From Hydrogenophilales bacterium (lineage in GTDB: Bacteria > Pseudomonadota > Gammaproteobacteria > Burkholderiales > Thiobacillaceae), in the NCBI GenBank assembly GCA_016703155.1, contig JADJCP010000001.1, positions 1 to 64,000 of the forward strand: a DNA stretch of 64,000 nucleotides, written 5' to 3'. Below are positions 56,453 through 62,753 of the stretch, one piece after another. The notes under the pieces are model-generated. The model did no database searches and was not told the DNA's origin. It saw only the letters and a list, made by a program, of their open reading frames with translations. How positions within the stretch are numbered: position 1 is the first letter of the stretch; each line of letters opens with the position of its first letter. Both the position numbers and the translations under genes were made by a program.

Positions 56453-56519
56453 GGCCAACCCATCATTCCACCGGACCTGCGCGAAAAGCCGCGCAGGCCG
56501 GTGAATTCAAACGTTAGGC
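56453..56519 (+). other. attC site of cassette 2
   Basis: 67 bp from GGCCAAC (56453-56459) to GTTAGGC (56513-56519). Arms ACCGG-A-CCTGCGCG and CGCGCAGG-CCGGT pair with an extrahelical A. Its first core GGCCAAC is the exact complement of the GTTGGCC that ends attC1, which proves the cassette 2 ends. Confidence 0.85.
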
Positions 56520-56523
56520 GCTT

Positions 56524-56883
56524 ATGCCATTGAATTGGAAAGACAGACTAGCGTTGATCTTTTGGCGGCTTACACCTGCAATAGCGCTATTTTCTTCGGC
56601 GGCACTGTTAGTGCTACCGATTCCGCCAGAGTATCTGCGAAATATTTTATTGCCAGTATTTCCGTCAATGCAGTACTTCTTATTTTTCGGTGGCATTACA
56701 CTCGCATTTACCGCAACGTTCCTTTTCATGCTCTTCGTTGCGGTGGGTGCATGGGTTATTCTTTTTCGCAAGTTCATTGGGGTTGCCAGGGTACTTCAGG
56801 TGGTGCGCAGCGCTAGCAAAGAGCAAAGCCCCGCACGGCAAATTTGTCAATACATTATCGGGCAACTCGATGCACGCACCTAA
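56524..56883 (+). CDS. Small membrane protein (integron cassette 3)
   Basis: A 119-residue protein with three predicted membrane helices (LTPAIALFSSAALLVLPIP, MQYFLFFGGITLAFTATFLFML, VAVGAWVILFRKFIG) and a cytoplasmic, basic C-terminus. The ATG lies 4 bp after the attC2 core, as usual. Its stop overlaps an ACCTAAC core (56878-56884) that would begin attC3, but no attC hairpin follows. Unknown function. Confidence 0.6.
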   Translation: MPLNWKDRLALIFWRLTPAIALFSSAALLVLPIPPEYLRNILLPVFPSMQYFLFFGGITLAFTATFLFMLFVAVGAWVILFRKFIGVARVLQVVRSASKEQSPARQICQYIIGQLDART

Positions 56884-57070
56884 CAATTCCTAATATGGAC
56901 TCCCCCCAAAAGCAACAATAGGGGACAGACCACGTTTATTAGAAACTGTATTCAGAGATATTTATGAATAACGTAGCCTTTCCCCTTTTATTAATTTAGT
57001 CACACGCTTTTCATTATTTATTTGGGCGCATTTATGTGGCGCTCATTGTGGCTCAGAAATATCACTATTA
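56884..57070. other. Broken attC3 and mobile-element scar
   Basis: After the ACCTAAC core the sequence carries GGGGACAGACCACG (56921-56934), a motif often found beside REP-associated transposase elements, and AT-rich filler up to the MITE at 57071. No gene seen. Taken with 57071-57247, the stretch between the cassette 3 and DUF4287 genes is 364 bp. Confidence 0.4.
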
Positions 57071-57201
57071 GGGAAACGCTGAAGAATTCGTCATCGCGAG
57101 GAGCGCAGCGACGTGGCGATCCATAGGCTGTTGATTTATTTAGTGCACTGGATTGCCGCGCTTCGCTCGCAATGACAATGAGCGAATAAATCAGCGTTTC
57201 C
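57071..57201. mobile_element. MITE-like element, copy 2 (131 bp)
   Basis: Terminal inverted repeats GGGAAACGCTGA... and ...TCAGCGTTTCC are flanked by TTA on both sides (57068-57070, 57202-57204). The interior has two related hairpin blocks (TCGCGAGGAGCGCAGCGACG and CGCGCTTCGCTCGCAATGAC). No coding capacity. Confidence 0.75.
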
Positions 57202-57247
57202 TTAGAAAACACTACCGCTCATGAATAGCACCAGCAAGGAGTGATGC

Positions 57248-57463
57248 ATGTCTGAAAGCGATAATGCAAAGGGCCCCGCTTCGTACTTTCCTTCAATCGA
57301 AAAAAAGTACGGTTTTCCTGTAAATCATTGGTTCGATCTTTTGAAACAGCAAAAAGGCCTGAAGCATATGGAGATGGTTGCTTGGCTGAAGCGTGAGTAC
57401 GAAATTGGCCACGGCCATGCCAATGCGCTCGTGGCTCATTTTCGCAATCGGGAAGGTATTTGA
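57248..57463 (+). CDS. DUF4287 domain protein
   Basis: A 71-residue protein with the DUF4287 pattern SYFPSIEKKYGFPVNHWFDLL followed by KGLKHMEMVAWLKREYEIGHGHANALVAHFRN. An AAGGAGTG site precedes ATG 57248. Family members are small, often encoded in integron cassettes, and have no known activity. A MITE copy lies on each side. Confidence 0.8.
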   Translation: MSESDNAKGPASYFPSIEKKYGFPVNHWFDLLKQQKGLKHMEMVAWLKREYEIGHGHANALVAHFRNREGI

Positions 57464-57477
57464 GGTGTATTCGCCCA

Positions 57478-57609
57478 GGGAAACGCTAAATTATTCGCTC
57501 ATTGTCATTGCGAGCGAAGCGCGGCAATCCAGTGCACTATATCAATCGACAGCCTATGGATCGCCACGTCGCTGCGCTCCTCGCGATGACGAATTCTTCA
57601 GCGTCTCCC
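57478..57609. mobile_element. MITE-like element, copy 3 (inverted orientation)
   Basis: The reverse-complement of copies 2 and 4: GGGAAACGCTAAATTATTCG at the left and TTCAGCGTCTCCC at the right end, about 132 bp. The interior AATGACAATGAG/GATCGCCACGTCGCTGCGC blocks are in mirrored order. Flanks (CCA/TAG) do not show a clean target duplication. Confidence 0.75.
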
Positions 57610-57821
57610 TAGCATGACGCTCAACCCGGACCCACAAAATGCAGCGGATTTTGCTGTCCGGTTGGCAAGTAGTCGCGCCGCGGATCGTGAACGTGAAGAA
57701 CAAAGTGCGGGCGAACATTTTCGTCGAAGGGACGGCCGAGAAGCTGCGTTTCCCGGTTTCCTGCGGGCTCCGCCCTCCGGCCACCTCACCTTGAACTCTA
57801 GCGATCAACAAAGGAGATGCC
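57610..57821. other. attC-like hairpin and possible small frame
   Basis: AACCCGGAC (57623-57631) and GTCCGGTT (57656-57663) form imperfect arms with an extra base around a CAAAAT...ATTTTG inner stem, reminiscent of a short attC. A 51-codon frame (57639-57794, reading ...VNVKNKVRANIFVEGTAEKL...) crosses the rest without a ribosome-binding site. An AAGGAG at 57811 serves the next gene. Nothing here is certain. Confidence 0.3.
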
Positions 57822-58172
57822 GTGAGTATTTTTTCAAAATTCATACCCATCCTGTTTTGTGTTGCCATTGTTTCTGTAGCACATGCCCAAGGAAGATCAT
57901 TACCCGCTGGCGCCCTTCGAGAAGGAACACTTGCGAATGAAAAGCTGATTCGCGATGCAAAGATAGGGGTTGCAGCGAAAGTGGCCGTTTTGGGTTGCTC
58001 CAAACCAGAAACCCTTCAGCCGTTTGTTCTGGCGGCACCCACAGGCAAAATTGGATCGCGCCACTGGAAGGAACAGTGGGTAATCGGGGGTTGCGGAAAA
58101 ACATATCCGATTACTATTGATTTCATGGAAGACGGTCAAAATGCTGCTATTTGGACCATACGAGATCGCTAA
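57822..58172 (+). CDS. Small secreted protein of unknown function
   Basis: The 116-residue protein has a signal peptide (FIPILFCVAIVSVAHAQG) and a mature part with two Cys (VLGCSKPETLQPF, VIGGCGKTYPITIDF). The start is GTG 57822, decided by AAGGAG 5 nt upstream. The pattern of a single C-terminal beta-rich domain with a likely disulfide is visible; no family recognised. Confidence 0.55.
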   Translation: MSIFSKFIPILFCVAIVSVAHAQGRSLPAGALREGTLANEKLIRDAKIGVAAKVAVLGCSKPETLQPFVLAAPTGKIGSRHWKEQWVIGGCGKTYPITIDFMEDGQNAAIWTIRDR

Positions 58173-58227
58173 TACCGTGCTCAACATGGACGCCCGATAT
58201 GCCGCTTCGCGGCATTCCAGGTCATAA

Positions 58228-58701
58228 ATGCAACTTACCCGACTCGTTACTCTGATTGCCAGCTTCTTGCTAGGCAGCGCGGTGTCTGTGTGTCGCGCGG
58301 ATGCCGAGTCTGTTCGAGTCTGCAACTTTGAGGTCAAGCCGCGGTGCGCCTCCGGAGAAGCTCGCGCCACTTTCAGCGGCAGTGAGCTTACGAAGCTCGC
58401 CATCGATATCTTTTGGTGTGGCCTTCCGGGCAAACCGGGCTACCGGTGCGAACTGGGTTACTCGAGAAACGACAAGAACTCCAGTTGGGCCGAGGCAGTC
58501 GGCGCGGTGGTAATCGAGAACAGCTCACCGTGGAATCCGTCACTGCCTGACCGAATCAAAGTTACAGTTGGAAGGCATGTCTCAATCGATCTTGAGGAGG
58601 CTCAGTCCGCAGGTGCTTGTGGCGCCGGCGCCGAGCTACCTGGCGCAATTGTTATCCCTGATCGCAAAGGTACTTGTCGAGTTTGGCTCCGCGACCCCTA
58701 A
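58228..58701 (+). CDS. Secreted Cys-rich protein, paralogue A
   Basis: The 157-residue protein has a signal peptide (LVTLIASFLLGSAVSVCRAD). Its mature domain has six Cys (RVCNFEVKPRC, FWCGLPGKPGYRCELGYS, AGACGAGAELPG, KGTCRVWL). It is about 93 percent identical by eye to the gene at 62193. The stop TAA (58699-58701) is the left target copy of the MITE inserted directly after it. No family recognised; a small disulfide-stabilised secreted protein. Confidence 0.65.
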   Translation: MQLTRLVTLIASFLLGSAVSVCRADAESVRVCNFEVKPRCASGEARATFSGSELTKLAIDIFWCGLPGKPGYRCELGYSRNDKNSSWAEAVGAVVIENSSPWNPSLPDRIKVTVGRHVSIDLEEAQSAGACGAGAELPGAIVIPDRKGTCRVWLRDP

Positions 58702-58832
58702 GGAAACACTCAAGAATTCGTCCTCGCGAGGAGCGGAGCGACGTGGCGATCCATAGGCTGTTGATTTATTTAGTGCACTGGATTGCCGCGCTTCGCTCGC
58801 AATGACTATGAGCGAATTCTTCCGCCTTTCCC
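58702..58832. mobile_element. MITE-like element, copy 4 (131 bp), with empty-site comparison
   Basis: Ends GGAAACACTCAAG and CTTCCGCCTTTCC(C), flanked by TAA at 58699-58701 and 58833-58835. Paralogue B (62664 onward) reads straight from its TAA into the same ACCCTCGGC sequence with no element, so insertion point and 3-bp duplication are directly visible. Confidence 0.8.
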
Positions 58833-58920
58833 TAACCCTCGGCCATAGGGGGGCAGATCACTCTGCGAAGCCCGGTCGGGCGGTAATCTTCCCTCTTTCC
58901 ATCGCCCTTAGAAGTAGAGG

Positions 58921-59007
58921 TCACTGTGTCATGGCCAACTTCTGTTTTGGGGTGATGCCACCCAAGGCCATGTTCGGGCGCTCATGATTATCCAGTTCGT
59001 TGCGAAA
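58921..59007 (-). pseudogene. C-terminal scrap of an IS3-family transposase
   Basis: The minus strand encodes RNELDNHERPNMALGGITPKQ then KLAMTQ and a stop, the typical end of IS3-group OrfB integrases (NHERP...LGG.TP). Only about 28 codons remain. Around it, 58836-58880 repeats the sequence that follows paralogue B, and 59008-59201 is the leader of the PqqD operon with no gene seen. Confidence 0.6.
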
Positions 59008-59201
59008 TCCTGAGCCTCGGCGATGGGCGATATCCTTTGAATCTGGCCTGAACAAGTCGGCTGGGAACCGGTAACATGGTGAGTTCAGGGACGGGCAAGC
59101 AAAAGTCGCTTGTCTTATCAGTGTGTGGCCAAAGGCGTGCATGCGATTTTCAACAGATGTCAGCGAAGGCAAACCGCAAAGCGCGTTTTGAAATTTTATC
59201 C

Positions 59202-59630
59202 ATGGAACAGAGCCAGACGCGATACCAATTGAATAAGAAGGACGTTGTCAGTGAATTGCTGGATGGCGAAGTTGTCGTCATCCATCTTCAATCCGGCACG
59301 TACTACAGCATGCTGGCAAGCGCGGCGGACATATGGGGTGCGCTGGTTGGGGGTTGGTCAGCCGAGGAGATTGCCGAGCGACTGGATGCCGGTGGGGACA
59401 GACGACAGCACATCAAGGCAGATGTCATGAGGTTTTTGGAGCTGCTGGTTGCCGAAGAACTGATCGTGCCTGTTGCCGGTGTTTCGTGCGACGAACCTCG
59501 CGCGGATTTTCAGCCTACAGCCCCTTTCGCGGCTCCAGAGCTGCAGAAATACACTGACATGCAGGAATTGCTGCTCGTCGACCCCATTCACGAGGTGACG
59601 GATCAAGGCTGGCCAAATCGGGAAAATTAG
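59202..59630 (+). CDS. PqqD-like peptide-chaperone protein with a long tail
   Basis: 142 residues. Residues 10-92 match the PqqD/RRE fold that binds RiPP leader peptides (VVSELLDGEVVVIHLQSGTYY, ADIWGALVGGWSAEEIAERL, DVMRFLELLVAEELI). A ~45-residue tail (about 98-142) ends ELQKYTDMQELLLVDPIHE..DQGWP, like a leader/precursor segment fused to the chaperone. The start at 59202 gives the compact domain; ATG 59160 or 59076 would extend it. It is followed 4 bp later by a P-loop kinase gene and two glycosyltransferases. Probably a recognition component of a modification operon. Confidence 0.75.
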   Translation: MEQSQTRYQLNKKDVVSELLDGEVVVIHLQSGTYYSMLASAADIWGALVGGWSAEEIAERLDAGGDRRQHIKADVMRFLELLVAEELIVPVAGVSCDEPRADFQPTAPFAAPELQKYTDMQELLLVDPIHEVTDQGWPNREN

Positions 59631-59634
59631 TGAA

Positions 59635-60663
59635 ATGACCGATGCCGCAGCGGTATTCGCTGCCGCCGAAAAGGCCTTCCAAGCGGCCTATCTTGACTCT
59701 GGCCAGCAGGCTGTTTATCGGATTGCCGGGCGAGTGATCGCGCTGAAGTTCGCCAGTTCGACGCTGGCCGAAAAACTCTTGCCTGCCTTCGCTCATCTTG
59801 AACCGGCGGAGGACGCGCCGGCCGACCTGACCATCTGCTGCTGGGACGGTGCCTCGAACGGTGTGCGCATAGTGGCGCCTGAGCTTGAAAAAGGGCGCGG
59901 CGGGCTTGAATACACCGATGGCCCGATCCGAGTTGCCTGGGGTCTCGACGACCCCGGTCTTCAGGCTTACAAAGCCGAGTGCCAAGTTGCGCTGTTCTGG
60001 GTTCCCGATGCCGCAAAGCTTGCGGCATGGGAACAGGGTGCTCCTTTTCGGCGTATTTTCCATTGGTGGTCGGCGCGGATTGGGTTGCAGCTCGTTCATG
60101 GCGCGGCGGTGGGCACTGGGGTGGGTGGCGTGCTCCTGGTCGGGCGGGGTGGCTCCGGTAAATCGACCACGGCACTGGCTTGTGTGGGGTCTTCACTCGA
60201 TTATGTGGCGGATGATTACTGTCTTATCGAGCCTGGTCTCCACCCACGTGTGCATTCCCTCTATGGAAGCGGCAAAGCGGATACGGCATCGATTGCAAGG
60301 CTGCCGCGCCTTGCCGATGCATTCCGAACCTCTCCCATCGACCAACAAGGCAAGTCGATCATCTTCATAACCGAGCACTTTCCCCGAGCGGTTGCCAGGT
60401 CGCTTCCCCTGCGGGCCATTGTGGTACCGAGGATCGTGGCTGGCCCAACCTGCCGTGCCGTCGCTCTGACACGTGGCGACGCGCTCCGCGCGCTTGCGCC
60501 GAGCACCCTGTTCCAAATGCCGGGGGATCGCGCATCATCACTCGCGCGCATGAGTGCGCTCATCCGTTGCTTGCCCTGCTGGCAGTTGGATGTTGGCAAC
60601 GATCCTGATGCGGCCCAACCCTTTCTTGCAGCCATCATCACAGGGGAAGCACCAGCAAAATGA
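59635..60663 (+). CDS. HPr-kinase-like P-loop protein
   Basis: 342 residues. The N-terminal ~150 residues are of mixed fold; then GAAVGTGVGGVLLVGRGGSG with P-loop residues 170-178, YVADDYCLIEPG (Walker B-like Asp-Asp) and HSLYGSGKAD. This is the arrangement of HprK-related serine kinases seen in lasso-peptide and polysaccharide clusters. It may phosphorylate a peptide or sugar acceptor. It starts 4 bp after the PqqD-like stop and overlaps the first glycosyltransferase by 4 bp. Confidence 0.75.
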   Translation: MTDAAAVFAAAEKAFQAAYLDSGQQAVYRIAGRVIALKFASSTLAEKLLPAFAHLEPAEDAPADLTICCWDGASNGVRIVAPELEKGRGGLEYTDGPIRVAWGLDDPGLQAYKAECQVALFWVPDAAKLAAWEQGAPFRRIFHWWSARIGLQLVHGAAVGTGVGGVLLVGRGGSGKSTTALACVGSSLDYVADDYCLIEPGLHPRVHSLYGSGKADTASIARLPRLADAFRTSPIDQQGKSIIFITEHFPRAVARSLPLRAIVVPRIVAGPTCRAVALTRGDALRALAPSTLFQMPGDRASSLARMSALIRCLPCWQLDVGNDPDAAQPFLAAIITGEAPAK

Positions 60664-61424
60664 TCGTCAAGGACTTGGTCAGCATCATCATTCCCGCCTA
60701 CAACGCAGAGGCTTTTATCAAGGCCGCCATTGAGAGCGTTCTGGTGCAGGGATATCGCCCGCTTGAAGTGATCGTCGTGGACGATGGGTCGAGTGACGGT
60801 ACCGCAAACATGGCGGAGAGCTTTGGTCCGCCCGTAGTTTGTTATCGCCAGAATAATGGCGGACCGCCGGTTGCGCGCAATCGTGGCTTGGCTGCTGCCC
60901 AAGGCGAATATATCGGCTTCCTGGATGCAGACGATCTCTATGCACCGGGCCGCATCGAGCTTCAGCTCGCCAAGCTAAGAGAAAATCCCACCATCGAGAT
61001 GGTGGTCGGAAGAAAGACGCACGAGCAACTCGCCAGCGCACCTGACGAACCGGTCGCTTTCAAGCCAATGGAGGCGGGGGGCAACCACATTGATGTCTCA
61101 CTTGGTGTCTGCCTCTTTTGCCGTACCGCGTTCGAACGGGTCGGCGTGATGGAGGAGAGTCTTCGCCACTGCGATGACTGGGATTGGTTTATGCGCGCGC
61201 GTGAACTGCAAGTGCCCATGCTTTTTCACGAGGAAACCGTATTGCGCTGCCGGTTGCACTTGAACAACATCACGCGTGACCAGGAAGCGGATAGGCGTTA
61301 TCTGGCGATCATGCTCAAACGCTCTATCGACCGCAGACGAACCCAATCGGGCAAAGCGGAGTCGCTCACGAAACTCTCGGACTTCCGTGAAGCAATGAAG
61401 TCAAATGATGGGACCAGAACATGA
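60660..61424 (+). CDS. Family 2 glycosyltransferase
   Basis: A 254-residue GT-A enzyme: LVSIIIPAYNAEAFIKAAIESVL, EVIVVDDGSSDGT, PVARNRGLAAAQGEYIGFLDADDLY (DxD-type metal site) and a late DWDWFMRARE (acceptor/base region). ATGA overlap upstream and downstream. Probably adds a sugar to the product or carrier handled by the operon. Confidence 0.85.
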   Translation: MIVKDLVSIIIPAYNAEAFIKAAIESVLVQGYRPLEVIVVDDGSSDGTANMAESFGPPVVCYRQNNGGPPVARNRGLAAAQGEYIGFLDADDLYAPGRIELQLAKLRENPTIEMVVGRKTHEQLASAPDEPVAFKPMEAGGNHIDVSLGVCLFCRTAFERVGVMEESLRHCDDWDWFMRARELQVPMLFHEETVLRCRLHLNNITRDQEADRRYLAIMLKRSIDRRRTQSGKAESLTKLSDFREAMKSNDGTRT

Positions 61425-62143
61425 CCTTCGCTCCGGGTTTCCTGAGCGTCATCATTCCTACCTTCAATGCGGAAGCCTATCTCGCAGAAACCTTGGAGAG
61501 CGTGCTGCGGCAGAACTGGGAGCCGCTCGAAATACTCGTCGTCGATGACGGTTCTTCCGACCGGTCCATGGCTGTCGCCGAAAATTTTGGTCACCGTGTC
61601 CGGATAATTGCGTGTCCACATCGTGGGCTTGCCGCCACGCGCAATAGCGGTATCGCGGCGGCGCGGGGGGGATTCCTGTTGCATTTGGATGCCGATGACC
61701 TGCTGACACCCAATTCAATTTCAGTCCGCATGGCAATCCTGCTGGCTGAACCACAGTTGGATATGGTGGTGGGGAAACTGGAATGTTTCGTAAGCCCGGA
61801 AATACCTGCCGATGAGTGCGCCCGTTATGTGCTGCCACCCGCGCCACAGCTTGGGCACTTGCCCGGCGCCGCCATTATCCGGGCTTCGACTTTTCTGAAG
61901 TTCGGCGTCCTCAACGAGGACTTTGTCGTCAATGCGGATCTTGATTGGTCGGTGAGAGTCAAGGACGAAGGCGCCAATATCTGCCAGCTGGACGATGTGG
62001 TCGTAAAACGCCGAATTCACGGCAATAACCTGACGATTGTCCACAATCAGGAGCTCGACACGACCCGACTTACAATCATGCGCGCTTCTCTCGCGCGTCG
62101 CCGAAAGGCTGGAATGGACGGAACGCTTGTGGAGCATCGATGA
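61421..62143 (+). CDS. Family 2 glycosyltransferase
   Basis: A 240-residue paralogue of the previous enzyme: FLSVIIPTFNAEAYLAETLESVL, EILVVDDGSSDRS, ATRNSGIAAARGGFLLHLDADDLL and NADLDWSVRVKDEG. Roughly 40 percent alike, so the pair probably arose by tandem duplication and adds successive sugars. Last gene of the coupled operon. Confidence 0.85.
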   Translation: MTFAPGFLSVIIPTFNAEAYLAETLESVLRQNWEPLEILVVDDGSSDRSMAVAENFGHRVRIIACPHRGLAATRNSGIAAARGGFLLHLDADDLLTPNSISVRMAILLAEPQLDMVVGKLECFVSPEIPADECARYVLPPAPQLGHLPGAAIIRASTFLKFGVLNEDFVVNADLDWSVRVKDEGANICQLDDVVVKRRIHGNNLTIVHNQELDTTRLTIMRASLARRRKAGMDGTLVEHR

Positions 62144-62192
62144 GTCTTGTCGCACTCATCGATGCGTACGACAAGTTGTTCACTTTTCATCA

Positions 62193-62666
62193 ATGCAACG
62201 TACTCGACTCGTTACTCTGATCGCCAGCTTCTTGCTAGGCAGCGCGGTGTCTGTGTGTCGTGCGGATGCCGAGTCTGTTCGAGCCTGCAACTTTGAGGTC
62301 AAGCCGCGTTGCGCCTCCGGAGAAGCTCGCGCCACTTTCAACGGCAGTGAGCTCACGAAGCTCGCCATCGATATCTATTGGTGTGGCCTTCCGGGCAAGC
62401 CAGGTTACCGGTGCGAACTGGGTTACTCGAGAAGTGACAAGAACTCCAGTTGGGCCGAGGCTGTCGGCACAGTGGTAATCGAGAACAGCTCGCCGTGGAA
62501 TCCGTCACTGCCTGACCGAATCAAAGTCACAGTTGGCAAGCATGTCTCAATCGATCTTGAGGAGGCTCAGTCTGCTGGCGCTTGTGGCGCCGGTGCCGAG
62601 CTGCCTGGCGCAATTGTTATCCCTGAAAGCAAGGGGACTTGTCGTGTTTGGCTCCGCGATCCTTAA
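62193..62666 (+). CDS. Secreted Cys-rich protein, paralogue B
   Basis: A 157-residue near-copy of the gene at 58228 with the same signal peptide and six Cys. Differences are scattered (for example V to A before CNFEVKPRC, F to Y before WCGLPGKPG, DRK to ESK near the end). DNA similarity begins at the start codon and runs past the stop for about 40 bp. It lies 49 bp after the glycosyltransferase operon and may be co-transcribed or under its own promoter. Confidence 0.65.
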   Translation: MQRTRLVTLIASFLLGSAVSVCRADAESVRACNFEVKPRCASGEARATFNGSELTKLAIDIYWCGLPGKPGYRCELGYSRSDKNSSWAEAVGTVVIENSSPWNPSLPDRIKVTVGKHVSIDLEEAQSAGACGAGAELPGAIVIPESKGTCRVWLRDP

Positions 62667-62753
62667 CCCTCGGCTATAGGGGGCAGGTCACTATGCGAAG
62701 CCCTGCCTGAAACCATGTCCCTGTTTTTCAGAGAACCGCGTTCCGATTGCCGA

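Noticed and set aside
58173..58227. attC site upstream of paralogue A
   Set aside because: There is a small ATGCCGC/GCGGCAT hairpin (58199-58215), but no GTTRRRY core or paired outer arms were found.
54492..58832. Possible CRISPR array from the repeated blocks
   Set aside because: Repeats are few, irregularly spaced, ~131 bp long, in both orientations and with inverted termini; they behave as insertion elements, not as CRISPR repeats with spacers.
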